Assembly: GCF_039621805.1 (NCBI RefSeq)
Contig: NZ_CP155073.1
Span: 1,674,001-1,738,000, forward strand
Source: Paraburkholderia sp. PREW-6R
GTDB taxonomy: Bacteria; Pseudomonadota; Gammaproteobacteria; Burkholderiales; Burkholderiaceae
DNA length: 64,000 nt
Direction: 5' to 3'
The first letter of the stretch is position 1; every line of letters starts with the position of its first letter. Below, piece by piece: positions 26,250 through 35,388 of this stretch. Position numbers and translations under genes: made by a program. The notes under the pieces are model-generated. The model was not told the origin of the DNA, did not search any database, and was given only the letters and a program-made list of their open reading frames with translations.

Positions 26250-27122
26250 ATGAGCGATACCGCACTCCCGGCCAAGCGCGAACGGCGTGCACACGCCAGC
26301 GCGCCCGAGGCCTCGACGCATCTCATGCAGGCACCGGCGCGTCGCCATGCGATGCTGTACGCGCTCGCGTGGCGGCTCGCTCCGTGGGTACTGCCCGCCG
26401 TGCTGTTCACGTTATGGAGTGTGGGTTGCGAGCGCGGCTGGATCGCGCCGCAAATTCTGCCGCCGCCCGAGCGCGTGTTCGATACGCTCGTCGACCTCGC
26501 GCGAAGCGGCGACCTCGCGCGTCATACGCTGGTCAGCCTGCAACGCGTGCTGCTCGGCTTTGGTGCGGGCGCGCTGCTCGGCCTGGTGCTCGGCGCGGCA
26601 CTGGGTCTGTCACGCACGTTCGAAGCTTATGTGCTGCCCGGCTTCAATGCGCTCGTGCAGATTCCGGTACTCGGCTGGCTGCCGTTTCTGCTGCTGCTCG
26701 TGGGTGTGGGCGAGCCGCTCAAATACATTCTGATCGCCCATGCCGCACTGGTGCCGGTCACGCTGAGTACGCTGCAAGGATTCCGGCAAACCCCTGCCGC
26801 GCTCGACGAAGTGGCACGCGTGTTCGGGTACAGCGGCTGGCAACGCATCGCGTTTCTGGTGTTGCCGGCCGCAGTGCCGACACTCGCCACCGGCGTGCGT
26901 CTCGCGTTCACCAAGGCCTGGCTCGCACTGGTCGTGGTGGAACTCGTGGCGTCGTCCGAAGGGCTCGGCTATCTGATCGTCTACGGGCGGCAACTGTTCC
27001 AGCTCGATCTGGTGATGGCATCGGTCGTCGTGGTCGGCGCGATCGGCTACACGGTAAACCGCTTGCTCGACGCACTCGAAGCACGCCTGCGACGCGGCCA
27101 GCCTTCGGCATTTCGCGAGTGA
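26250..27122 (+). CDS. ABC permease 1, sulfonate type (SsuC-like)
   Basis: A 290-residue inner-membrane permease with six helices and a cytoplasmic EAA-type loop (DEVARVFGYSGWQRIAFLVLPAA). It pairs with the adjacent second permease; most SsuABC systems have one permease gene, so this system could use a heterodimeric channel or serve two ligands. It follows the binding-protein gene after a short repeat-containing gap. Confidence 0.87.
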   Translation: MSDTALPAKRERRAHASAPEASTHLMQAPARRHAMLYALAWRLAPWVLPAVLFTLWSVGCERGWIAPQILPPPERVFDTLVDLARSGDLARHTLVSLQRVLLGFGAGALLGLVLGAALGLSRTFEAYVLPGFNALVQIPVLGWLPFLLLLVGVGEPLKYILIAHAALVPVTLSTLQGFRQTPAALDEVARVFGYSGWQRIAFLVLPAAVPTLATGVRLAFTKAWLALVVVELVASSEGLGYLIVYGRQLFQLDLVMASVVVVGAIGYTVNRLLDALEARLRRGQPSAFRE

Positions 27123-27149
27123 TCGCGCGCAGCACATGAGGAACACGTG

Positions 27150-28049
27150 ATGAACTTTGCCCCGTTCAAACGCCGGAACCCGTCCCGACACTCCGCCGAT
27201 ATTGTGTGCGACTGCACCGCGCCCGCCTCTTTCCGGCGCGCCGCCGCGCGCTCACCCACACGCCTGCCGTGGTTGCCACGCATCGACTTTCGCGGCGCCG
27301 TGCTGCCTGTCATCGCGATTGCAATCTGGTGGGGCGTTTGCGTCTCCCATCCGCTCAAAAGCGGCCTGCTGGTAAGCCCTGCCCAAGTGCTTGCCACGGC
27401 ACGTGAGCAGATTGTCAGCGGCGCGCTGCTCAAAGCGCTGTCCGCGTCGCTCGTACGTGAGGCGAGCGGTTTCGTGATCGGCACCGCGGGCGGTCTGCTG
27501 CTTGGCAGCGTGCTCGGCTTTTCGCGTGTGGCGACGCGCATGATCGGTCCAAGCTTCGACACGTTCAAGCAGATATCCCTCTTTGCGTGGATCCCGTTGA
27601 TCTCGGTATGGTTCGGTCTCGGCGATGCGGCGAAGGTCGTGTTCCTCTCGCTCGCCGCGTTGCTGCCGGTCACGGCGCACACCTGCGACGGCATCCACGC
27701 GGTGCCGCGGGCCTATATCGAGGTCGCGCGCGCTTTCCGGTATTCGCGCTGGCAACTGATCCGTGCAGTGATTCTGCCGGCCGCGTTGCCGTCGATCTTC
27801 ACCGGCATTTACCTCGCGCTGATCTATTCGTGGCTCGCAACGCTCGGCGCGGAATACCTGCTGGTGGCCGGCAGCGGTATCGGCAACACGCTGATCGACG
27901 GTAGCGAACAGTTCCGCATGGACCTCGTGCTGTTCGGCGTGATCGTTGTCGGCACAACAGGATGGGCGCTCAATGCGCTGGCCCGCGCAGCCGAACGCGC
28001 GATTTTCGCGCGTCGCCTTGAGTCGGCAACGCGCGCCGCTGACCTGTAA
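27150..28049 (+). CDS. ABC permease 2, sulfonate type (SsuC-like)
   Basis: A 299-residue permease with the EAA-type loop YIEVARAFRYSRWQLIRAVILPAALP and six helices after an Arg-rich N-terminal tail of about 50 residues. ATG 27150 has GAGGA seven bases upstream; a GTG immediately before it is also possible. It starts 27 bp after permease 1, and the two are clearly paralogous. It shares the ATPase that follows. Confidence 0.87.
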   Translation: MNFAPFKRRNPSRHSADIVCDCTAPASFRRAAARSPTRLPWLPRIDFRGAVLPVIAIAIWWGVCVSHPLKSGLLVSPAQVLATAREQIVSGALLKALSASLVREASGFVIGTAGGLLLGSVLGFSRVATRMIGPSFDTFKQISLFAWIPLISVWFGLGDAAKVVFLSLAALLPVTAHTCDGIHAVPRAYIEVARAFRYSRWQLIRAVILPAALPSIFTGIYLALIYSWLATLGAEYLLVAGSGIGNTLIDGSEQFRMDLVLFGVIVVGTTGWALNALARAAERAIFARRLESATRAADL

Positions 28050-28097
28050 CCGATACCCGCCAGGCACCGGCCAGGATTCATACCTTTGGAACCGCCC

Positions 28098-28982
28098 ATG
28101 ACACTTTCCACGCTTTCCGACAGCATCGACATCCGGCACGTCAGCAAGCATTACCCCCAGCAACGCGAGGCGCCGCTCGCCGTGCTCGACGACATCAATC
28201 TGCGCGTGCGTGCCGGCGAATTCGTCAGCGTGCTTGGCTCGAGCGGTTGCGGTAAATCGACTTTGCTGCGGCTCATTGCAGGGCTCGATACCGACTATCG
28301 CGGTGAGATCGTCGTAGCCGGCGACAGGGTGCGCGATACGTCGCTCGAGCGCGGGATCGTCTTTCAGGACCATCGGCTCTTTCCGTGGCTCACCGCGTCG
28401 CAGAATATTCTCGCGGCGTTGCGCAACGCGCCGCTCTCCACCTCGCAAAAGCGTGAGGCTGTGGCCGACCACATCGCGCTCGTCGGTCTCAAGGGTTTTG
28501 AAAATGCTTATCCGCATCAACTGTCCGGCGGCATGGCGCAGCGTGTGGCGATTGCACGCGGACTCGTCAATCGTCCGCGCGTGCTGCTGCTCGACGAACC
28601 GTTCGGCGCGCTCGACGCGCTCACCCGTGCCCGCTTGCAGAACGAACTGCAGCGCATCTGGGAACAGGAGCGCATCACGATGATTCTCGTCACGCACGAC
28701 GTGGATGAAGCGCTGTATCTCGGCGACCGGGTTGTCACGATGGCGCCGCGCCCGGGCCGTATCAAAAGGATCGTCGACGTTGCGCTGCCGCGCTCGCGCG
28801 ACCGCAATGATCCGCGTTTCGTGCGGTTACGCGACGAAATACTGGCCGATTTCGCCGACCAGCATGACCAGCCGCCCGCGTCACGAAAACCTCGCGACCC
28901 GCACGGAGACGACGCGCCGCAAGGCGGCACGCGAATGCCTGCTGCGAGTGCGCCGATCACCGAATGGCGCCTCGCGTGGTGA
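28098..28982 (+). CDS. ssuB: ABC ATPase, sulfonate type (SsuB-like)
   Basis: A 294-residue nucleotide-binding subunit with Walker A GSSGCGKST, Q-loop VFQDHRLFPW, signature LSGGMAQR, Walker B VLLLDEP and switch His in LVTHDVDEAL. The last ~50 residues are a low-complexity, charged tail (QHDQPPASRKPRDPHGDD) beyond the normal end of the family. ATG 28098 is preferred to a TTG four codons upstream. It powers the two-permease importer. Confidence 0.89.
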   Translation: MTLSTLSDSIDIRHVSKHYPQQREAPLAVLDDINLRVRAGEFVSVLGSSGCGKSTLLRLIAGLDTDYRGEIVVAGDRVRDTSLERGIVFQDHRLFPWLTASQNILAALRNAPLSTSQKREAVADHIALVGLKGFENAYPHQLSGGMAQRVAIARGLVNRPRVLLLDEPFGALDALTRARLQNELQRIWEQERITMILVTHDVDEALYLGDRVVTMAPRPGRIKRIVDVALPRSRDRNDPRFVRLRDEILADFADQHDQPPASRKPRDPHGDDAPQGGTRMPAASAPITEWRLAW

Positions 28983-29028
28983 TGCGCCACGTGGTTATGA
29001 CAGAAAACACTAATTTATGGAGCCGATC

Positions 29029-30423
29029 ATGAGTGACCAGAAGACACGCGTGAACAAGCCGAAGCGGCAGATCAAACTGGGCGCTTTTCTGATGGAAACG
29101 GGCCACCACATCGCCGCATGGCGGCATCCGGACGCCCACGCCGGCGGTGGCCTCGACTTTGCACATTACGCGGAACTGGCACAGACCGCCGAGCGCGCGA
29201 AGTTCGACGCGATTTTCTTCGCCGATAGCGTCAGCGTGCGCGATACGCACCTCGCTTCGTTGTCGCGCACTGCGCGCGCCGATCATTTCGAGCCGTTGAC
29301 TTTGCTGTCGGCGTTGTCGGTCGTAACGAAAAACATCGGCCTGATCGCGACGGTCTCCACCACATTCAACGAGCCGTACAATCTCGCACGAAAATTCGCG
29401 TCGCTCGATCATCTGAGTGGCGGCCGCTCGGGCTGGAATCTCGTCACGTCGAACACGGAAGCCGAGGCGCTGAACTTCGGCTTCGAGCGGCATCCGGAAC
29501 ATGCGCTGCGCTATGAGCGCGCGAGAGAGTTCTACGACGTGGTGGCCGGCCTGTGGGATAGCTGGGAGGACGACGCGTTCGTGCGCGACAAGCAGAGCGG
29601 CGTGTATTTCGATCCGGACAAGCTTCATGTGCTCAAGCACGTCGGCAAACATTTCAAGGTGCGCGGGCCGCTGAACGTTGCGCGCTCTCCACAAGGCTGG
29701 CCAGTGGTCGTGCAGGCAGGCGCGTCCGATGCGGGCCGCGAACTCGCGGCGCAAACGGCGGAGGTGATCTTCGTCGCGCATCAGACGCTGGAAGAAGCGC
29801 AATCGTTCTATCGCGATGTCAAGGCACGCCTCGTGAAATATGGACGTGCGCCTGAGTATCTGAAGATCATGCCGGGCATTTTCCCTGTGGTGGGGCGAAC
29901 GCAGCAGGAAGCCGACGACAAATTCGCCGCGCTGCAAGACCTGATTCATCCGGCCGTCGGGCTTTCACTGCTGTCCAACATGTCGGGCGGTGTGGACCTC
30001 TCGCAGTATCCCGTCGACGGGCCGTTGCCCGAACTGCCGGAAACCAACGGCGGCAAGAGCCGGCAACGTCTGTTATTCGATCTCGCCCGGCGCGAAAACC
30101 TGACGATCCGCGATCTGTATCTGCGCATTGCCGGTGCGCGCGGGCATCAGCAAGTGGTCGGCACACCGCAGAATATCGCGGACCAATTGCAGCAATGGTT
30201 CGAGGAAGAAGGCGCGGACGGCTTCAACATCATGTCGCCGTGGCTGCCTGGCGGTCTGAGCGAATTCGCGGATCACGTCGTGCCCGAATTGCAGCGGCGC
30301 GGGCTGTTCCGCACCGAGTACGACGGCACGACACTGCGTGAGAACCTCGGGCTGCCCCGGCCCGCGAATCGCTACGCGGCGAGCGCGCCGCGCGCGGCAG
30401 CGGCAGCGGCAGCGGGCCGCTAG
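29029..30423 (+). CDS. FMN-dependent monooxygenase, NtaA/SnaA/DszA family
   Basis: A 464-residue bacterial luciferase-like monooxygenase. Typical family stretches are KLGAFLMETGHHIAAWRHPDA, FDAIFFADSV, SGGRSGWNLVTS and PVVVQAGASDAGRELAA. Family members use FMNH2 from a partner reductase to cleave C-N or C-S bonds (nitrilotriacetate, dibenzothiophene sulfone, alkyl sulfones). GGAG lies upstream of ATG 29029, favouring it over an ATG four codons earlier. No flavin reductase is recognisable nearby. Context suggests desulfonation or sulfone oxidation. Confidence 0.87.
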   Translation: MSDQKTRVNKPKRQIKLGAFLMETGHHIAAWRHPDAHAGGGLDFAHYAELAQTAERAKFDAIFFADSVSVRDTHLASLSRTARADHFEPLTLLSALSVVTKNIGLIATVSTTFNEPYNLARKFASLDHLSGGRSGWNLVTSNTEAEALNFGFERHPEHALRYERAREFYDVVAGLWDSWEDDAFVRDKQSGVYFDPDKLHVLKHVGKHFKVRGPLNVARSPQGWPVVVQAGASDAGRELAAQTAEVIFVAHQTLEEAQSFYRDVKARLVKYGRAPEYLKIMPGIFPVVGRTQQEADDKFAALQDLIHPAVGLSLLSNMSGGVDLSQYPVDGPLPELPETNGGKSRQRLLFDLARRENLTIRDLYLRIAGARGHQQVVGTPQNIADQLQQWFEEEGADGFNIMSPWLPGGLSEFADHVVPELQRRGLFRTEYDGTTLRENLGLPRPANRYAASAPRAAAAAAAGR

Positions 30424-30473
30424 TGCGATCACCCACCAGCCGTACACAACGTTCATATCGCGAGGAGGCTTTC

Positions 30474-31421
30474 ATGAGTGCAGCCGCAGTGCAGGACGTC
30501 CAGTCCATTCAGGTCAACCCGCTTTCCGCGCACATCGGAGCGGAAATTCATGGCGTGGACCTCACACAGAAACTGACCGCGCAACAGATCGCGGGCATTC
30601 GCGCGGCGCTGCTTCGGTGGCGCGTGGTGTTCTTTCGCGAGCAGTTTCTCACGCATGAACAGCATGTGGCGTTCTCCGCGCAGTTCGGCGAACTGACGCT
30701 CGGGCACCCCGTATTTGGCCACGTGGACGGTCATCCGGAAATCTACTCGATCTCCAAGTACCGCAAGGCCACCCGTTTCGAAGGCCAGGCACTGCAGCGT
30801 CCGTGGACAGGCTGGCATACCGACGTCACCGCCGCGCTGAACCCACCGTGGGCATCGATCCTGCGCGGCGTGACGATCCCGCCGTACGGCGGCGACACAC
30901 AATGGACCAACCTCGTCGCCGCGTACGAGAAGCTGTCGGCGCCGCTGCGGCACTTCGTGGACGGTCTGCGTGGCGTTCACCGCTTCACCGCGCCCGCCGG
31001 CGCAAGCGGCACGGAAGCGTTCACGAAGGCGGTCGAGCAGCGGATACTCGTGACCGAGCATCCGCTCGTGAGGGTGCATCCGGAGACAAACGAGCGTGCG
31101 CTCTATGTCAGCCCGAGCTTTCTCAAGTCGATTGCTGGCGTCAGTCCGCGCGAGAGCCAGGTGTTGCTCGAACTGCTGTGGGAACACGTGACGCGGCCGG
31201 AATTTACGGTGCGCTTCAAATGGGAAGCCGGCAGCGTCGCGTTCTGGGACAACCGCGCGACCGCGCACCTCGCGCCCACCGATATCTTCGATCTTGAATT
31301 CGACCGTCAACTGTATCGCACGACGCTGGTCGGCGATGTGCCCGTTGGGCCGGATGGAAAACAGTCGGTAGCGATCGAAGGGTCACCGGTGAGCGCGGCT
31401 GCGGCCGTCGCGCTGAACTGA
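30474..31421 (+). CDS. TauD/TfdA-family dioxygenase (second copy)
   Basis: A 315-residue Fe(II)/2-oxoglutarate dioxygenase. The iron site is HTD in GWHTDVTAALNPP plus His in DNRATAHLAP, and the cosubstrate Arg is in RQLYRTTLVGD. A strong GAGGAGG site precedes ATG 30474. It directly follows the FMN monooxygenase and ends the SsuA-led unit. Probable substrates are alkylsulfonates or alkyl sulfate esters (AtsK-like). The three TauD-family genes in this island differ clearly in sequence, so they probably handle different compounds. Confidence 0.88.
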   Translation: MSAAAVQDVQSIQVNPLSAHIGAEIHGVDLTQKLTAQQIAGIRAALLRWRVVFFREQFLTHEQHVAFSAQFGELTLGHPVFGHVDGHPEIYSISKYRKATRFEGQALQRPWTGWHTDVTAALNPPWASILRGVTIPPYGGDTQWTNLVAAYEKLSAPLRHFVDGLRGVHRFTAPAGASGTEAFTKAVEQRILVTEHPLVRVHPETNERALYVSPSFLKSIAGVSPRESQVLLELLWEHVTRPEFTVRFKWEAGSVAFWDNRATAHLAPTDIFDLEFDRQLYRTTLVGDVPVGPDGKQSVAIEGSPVSAAAAVALN

Positions 31422-31425
31422 TGCC

Positions 31426-31710
31426 TTACTGATCGCAAAACAACACAACGGTTGCGGCTGTCTTTATCGTGAGCCTGTCTGGCAGGACGTTGTAATGCGA
31501 TGCCGCAGCGCCAATGCTGTATTTACCGGCGGCCAGTAGTCCCGCACGATAGAAGATGTTCGCGATCGTCTGCTGCTCGCTGAAGTTCTGGGCATAGACC
31601 GCGCGCACTGCGTCATTGCGGCGCGAATTGGCACGCTCGATCGTCGCGGCATCGAAGCTCCAGAGCGGCACGGGCAGTTTCGCCGCGTCGTCGGGATCGG
31701 CGAGCGTTTC
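31426..31710 (-). pseudogene. Decayed C-terminus of an SsuA-like binding protein
   Basis: On the minus strand an open stretch has ETLADPDDAAKLPVPLWSF, then AVRAVYAQNFSEQQTIANIF and YRAGLLAAG. From memory this resembles the C-terminal helices of sulfonate ABC binding proteins. There is no credible N-terminal domain or start (only GTG at 31671), and the frame closes upstream at 31765-31767. The final ~30 residues do not match. I read it as a relic of a lost binding-protein gene between two dioxygenase genes. A small unrelated gene is the alternative. Confidence 0.4.
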
Positions 31711-31832
31711 AACTTCGGTTATCAGAAAAACAGATAACGTGACACCCCATATCCTTATCGCGTTTTATTGTTTGTCCAGTTAGTTCGGCATGCTTATGTT
31801 AATGGGTCGCCACGATCTGGACATCGGAAAAC

Positions 31833-32753
31833 ATGAGCACAGTTCAAACCTTCTCTGCCAGCCTGACTATCAGCGTCCCGCATCAAGGAGCCACCCCTGC
31901 ACCGTTCGCCGTCGAGCCGCTCGACGCCGCCCTCGGCGCGCAGGTCACAGGTCTCGACGCGTCGCGCGAATTGACCGCACGCCAGGTGCTCGCGCTCAAG
32001 CAAGGGCTGCTCGACCATCGCATTCTGGTGTTTCGACACCAGCGACTGAATCATCCGCAGTTTCGCCGCCTCGCGTCCTACTTCGGTTCGATCTATACCC
32101 CACCGCGCAATGCGCCGGTTTTGGGTTCGGACGCGGCCGGTGTCGTACCCGATATCGTGGTCGTGTCGAATGTCGATGACGGTCTGCTCGGCAACCACGA
32201 CCTGCCGCCCCACTCCGATCATCACTGGACGCCCGAACCGTCGTCCGGATCGCTGCTGTATGCGGTCGAAGTGCCGGAACAAGGCGGCGATACGAGCTGG
32301 TACGACCTCGTCGCAGCGTATGAGGCGCTCGACGAGCCCACGCGTGAACAGATCGACGGCCTCAAGCTCATCACGTACAACCCGTTTCTACGCAGGCGTT
32401 TTCCGCTAAAAGGCGGCTCGCCGCTCTACCGCACGCCGGACATCACGCCCCTCGAACCGTGGACGGTGCATCCATTGGTGCGCACTCATCCGCAAAGCGG
32501 CAAGCGCCTGTTGTATCTGGGGGCGCGCACTGAAGTCGAGATCGTCGATTACGATCCCGTGGCGGGTGCGGCACTGATTGAAAAGTTGCGCGCGCATCTA
32601 ACCTCGCCGCGATTTTTCTATACTCATCGCTGGCAGGCCGGCGATATCGTCTACTGGGACAATCAGGCGACATTGCATGCGCGCACGGAGTTCGACCCGT
32701 TGCAACGCCGCGTGCTCAAGCGCATCAGCCTGTCGGGCAGCAGGCCGTTCTGA
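31833..32753 (+). CDS. TauD/TfdA-family dioxygenase (third copy)
   Basis: A 306-residue Fe(II)/2-oxoglutarate dioxygenase. HSD in PPHSDHHWTPEPSSG aligns with the metal HxD motif, the distal His is in WDNQATLHARTEF, and the cosubstrate Arg is in RRVLKRISLSG. It is separated from the second copy by about 400 bp holding a relic and a short AT-rich promoter-like stretch (31720-31800), so it probably has its own transcript. It converges on the methanethiol-oxidase pair. Substrate unknown, probably an organosulfur compound. Confidence 0.87.
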   Translation: MSTVQTFSASLTISVPHQGATPAPFAVEPLDAALGAQVTGLDASRELTARQVLALKQGLLDHRILVFRHQRLNHPQFRRLASYFGSIYTPPRNAPVLGSDAAGVVPDIVVVSNVDDGLLGNHDLPPHSDHHWTPEPSSGSLLYAVEVPEQGGDTSWYDLVAAYEALDEPTREQIDGLKLITYNPFLRRRFPLKGGSPLYRTPDITPLEPWTVHPLVRTHPQSGKRLLYLGARTEVEIVDYDPVAGAALIEKLRAHLTSPRFFYTHRWQAGDIVYWDNQATLHARTEFDPLQRRVLKRISLSGSRPF

Positions 32754-32770
32754 TCGGCCATGCAACCGTG

Positions 32771-33466
32771 CTAGGCGCGCGTTGCCGCATTGACCACCAG
32801 CGACAGCGCGCCGACGGCGATCAGGCTCGCCGCCCAGATCGTGTCCAGATTGAACCAGCTTCGCGATACGAAGCGCAGCCCGAGATAGCGGTAGGCGAGC
32901 CATGCGAGCAGGCCGCCTGCCAGCAGCATCGCGCCGGCATGTGCGCCTGACACGAGCAGCGCCATCCCGAGATGCGCTTCGATCAGCGTTTGCGCGGCAC
33001 GGTGCGCGCCGTCCAGGTCGCCGGCGCGGCACAGTCCAAGATAGACGGGTACGAGCATCAGTCCCGCGCCGTGCGCAGTGGCGACGGCAAACGACCAGAG
33101 CGCGAGCCGCGACGGCGGTATCCGCGCAAGCAGACGCGGATGCCGCCGCCAGATCAGCAGAAACGCGCCGAAGCCGATCACGAGCACGCTCGCCCCGATC
33201 TGGATCTGGCGCTGCCACGCGAGCAGCAACGCCAGTAACGCAAACGGCAGCATCACCGCGAACATCGCCAGCACGTGGCCGGCGGCAAGATAGACGAGCG
33301 CGCCGAACAGTGCGCGCGGGCGCCGTTCCATCAGGCCGTTCGCCACGGCGAGCGGCCATCCCATGGCCGGATTGATGCCGTGATAAAGGCCGCTGGCAAG
33401 AACAGCGGCCCACAGTCCAACCTGCGACCAACCATTGACGATCAAACGCCCGCCGATGGATAGCAA
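32771..33466 (-). CDS. Hypothetical membrane protein downstream of methanethiol oxidase homologue
   Basis: A protein of about 231 residues with six or seven hydrophobic helices. Notable motifs are GLYHGINPAMGWPLAVANGLM near the N-terminus and AVATAHGAGLMLVPVYLGL in the middle, each with a conserved-looking His beside small residues. The only start in the expected place is TTG at 33466, overlapping the upstream gene by 25 bp, so the N-terminus is uncertain. The coupling to the selenium-binding-type protein suggests a joint job, perhaps metal delivery or transport, but I cannot assign a function. Confidence 0.75.
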   Translation of the reverse strand: MLSIGGRLIVNGWSQVGLWAAVLASGLYHGINPAMGWPLAVANGLMERRPRALFGALVYLAAGHVLAMFAVMLPFALLALLLAWQRQIQIGASVLVIGFGAFLLIWRRHPRLLARIPPSRLALWSFAVATAHGAGLMLVPVYLGLCRAGDLDGAHRAAQTLIEAHLGMALLVSGAHAGAMLLAGGLLAWLAYRYLGLRFVSRSWFNLDTIWAASLIAVGALSLVVNAATRA

Positions 33467-34848
33467 AACGAATCGGTCGAGCAGTCGCCGCCTTCGAGGC
33501 GGATCTGGTGCGCGCGGTAGCCGTCGGGGAAATCGACCCAGTAGTCGCTCGCGAGCGTGAGACCGCCGGCGGGTCCTGCGTGCGCCATGACCTGTGCAGC
33601 GGGAACGCCCTCCGGGTAGAACTGGTTATCCCAGGTCGAATACAGCGAGTTGGTCCAGTAGACACGTTTGCCGTCGCGGCTGATTTCGAGCATCTGTGGT
33701 CCGCCTGCGAAACTTTTGCCACTCGGATGTGGCGTGCGCCGCGCAATGCCGCCAATATGGACGGATCCGGCGAGCTTCGGCTTGCGCGGATCGGTCACGT
33801 CGTATTGACGCAATTCGCCGGTTCCCCAGCAGGCCACGTATAGAAATCTGTCGTCGATCGACAGGTCGATGTCCGTGACGAGCGGCGGCACTGCGCCGAA
33901 GCCTTGCAACAAAGGCGGCAACTGTTCCGTGCCTGCCGGTTCAGGCGGAATGGTCACTGTTTTTTCAATGTGAAACTCGCCCTTCTCACGCCACCACGTC
34001 CAGATCGATCCTTCAAGATTCGTCGTATCGACCACCACGCCGACAAAACCGTATTCACGGCTCGGGTCGTGCGCGGGCCGCACTTCGAGCGCCATCTGAT
34101 GTTTCGCACCGAGGTCGAGCGTCTGCACGTTGCGCCGTCCTCGCAGATCCCAGAAATGGATGCGGTGTCCATAGCGGTTGGCCAGCAGGTCTTCGGGTAC
34201 GATGCCGTTTTCGAATTGCGGCGGCAACGCCCACTCGCTCGACACCATGTAGTCGCGCGGCAGGTTCCACCAGAAGTCGTAGTGCTTCTCCTGAATGCCG
34301 CGGTCGATCTCCCAGCGCCCGAGCACGTCGAACGTTTCGCAGTCCATGATGAAAATGCCGGGCGGCCCGTCGGTGCCGTCCACGCCTTCTCCACCGAGGG
34401 TGCTGATGTAAATGCCCTCGGGCCCGCAATGGACCGTGTGCGGACGCGAATAGCCGGTCTTGCGGAAGATTTCCTCCGGCTCGATGATCTTGTGAATTTT
34501 TGCCTGAGTGGGATGCGGCTTCGTATCGACGATATAGAGACGTGAAGAACGCATGCCCGGAATGATCAGAAAGCGCCGTTCGAGAAACGCGTGACCGGTC
34601 AATGGCGACAGCGAAGAAGAACACGCGTTCCAGCCGAAGTGATGGAATTCGTCGCCCTTGTAGGGCACCGGCACCGTGTGAACCACCTGGCTGTAGGTCG
34701 GCGAACCGGGTTTCACGTCGATCACCGCGAGCGCGTCGGGTTGCGAGAAGTCAGGGCTCAGCAGCACCGTGTAAGCGTAGTCTTCCGGCGGCGCTTCCAT
34801 CGCGAGTTTCGGCGAGGCGTGAAAGGTGGGATCAGGGCGCATTCCCAT
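33442..34848 (-). CDS. Selenium-binding protein/methanethiol oxidase family (SBP56)
   Basis: A 468-residue SBP56-family protein. It has the LLSPDFSQPDALAVIDV start, FHHFGWNACSSS with a conserved His/Cys cluster, FLIIPGMRSSRLYIVDT and the repeated beta-propeller-like pattern. Bacterial members (MtoX) are copper enzymes oxidising methanethiol to formaldehyde, sulfide and peroxide. ATG 34848 has AAGGAGA upstream. Its location at the end of an organosulfur island supports a sulfur role. The SCO1-like and MauG-like partners known from some mtoX operons are not seen here; a membrane protein is found instead. Confidence 0.85.
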   Translation of the reverse strand: MGMRPDPTFHASPKLAMEAPPEDYAYTVLLSPDFSQPDALAVIDVKPGSPTYSQVVHTVPVPYKGDEFHHFGWNACSSSLSPLTGHAFLERRFLIIPGMRSSRLYIVDTKPHPTQAKIHKIIEPEEIFRKTGYSRPHTVHCGPEGIYISTLGGEGVDGTDGPPGIFIMDCETFDVLGRWEIDRGIQEKHYDFWWNLPRDYMVSSEWALPPQFENGIVPEDLLANRYGHRIHFWDLRGRRNVQTLDLGAKHQMALEVRPAHDPSREYGFVGVVVDTTNLEGSIWTWWREKGEFHIEKTVTIPPEPAGTEQLPPLLQGFGAVPPLVTDIDLSIDDRFLYVACWGTGELRQYDVTDPRKPKLAGSVHIGGIARRTPHPSGKSFAGGPQMLEISRDGKRVYWTNSLYSTWDNQFYPEGVPAAQVMAHAGPAGGLTLASDYWVDFPDGYRAHQIRLEGGDCSTDSFCYPSAGV

Positions 34849-35202
34849 GATGGCAGTCTCCTTGTCGATTCTCTTCAAGGGCCTGACGTTCAGCCCGGTA
34901 TCGCACCGAACGCCCGACCGATCTCACCCGTTACCGGTGGCGCCTGCGCAGGCAGGACGCGCTAGTGCCAGATTTAATCCATGCCGGCACGCAGGACAAC
35001 CAAAATATTTCGATAAGCTTTTCGCGCACCCGCTTTTGTCATATTTAAGCGCTATATTCGGAAAGGTAACAGTCACGCAGTTTTAAAACGGCGACTTTAG
35101 AATGCCGGCTTCGGTATCCTGTTTTTTGATGGACAACTCATGGTTCTCTACCATCGTGGCGCCGCGATCCAACCGTCCAGCACGAGGTGCGGCAATACTT
35201 AC
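34849..35202. other. Intergenic region with promoter-like AT-rich stretch
   Basis: About 350 bp without a supported gene. The left part is the leader of the SBP56 gene. From 34990 to 35100 the sequence is AT-rich for this genome (runs such as AAAATATTTCGATAAG and CATATTTAAGCG) and probably holds divergent promoters. Confidence 0.4.
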
Positions 35203-35367
35203 ATGGCGCGCGTCTGCATTCTGAAAGAGGACGGCGAATCCACCTCACTCGGCAACCTCGGGCAATTTGCGAGCCGCAATTGCGCTTATGCGTTCGCGGT
35301 ACGATGCGCGACCGCCTACGTGGACGGCTTGCCCCTGCCGCGCTCTCCGTTCGGCGTCATCCAGTAA
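35203..35367 (+). CDS. Small hypothetical protein
   Basis: A 54-residue frame beginning MARVCILKEDGESTS and ending RSPFGVIQ, with three cysteines. Third codon positions are strongly GC-rich, like real genes here, which argues for coding. A longer frame from ATG 35140 is possible. No family recognised. A 7-bp hairpin lies 22 bp after its stop. Confidence 0.45.
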   Translation: MARVCILKEDGESTSLGNLGQFASRNCAYAFAVRCATAYVDGLPLPRSPFGVIQ

Positions 35368-35388
35368 GCTGACCACGTTGCCGTCTAG

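Noticed and set aside
27252..28697. Long 481-codon open frame on the minus strand
   Set aside because: It is antisense to the clearly coding SsuC/SsuB genes. The protein is rich in Arg, His and Gln with no domain, as typical for shadow frames in GC-rich DNA.
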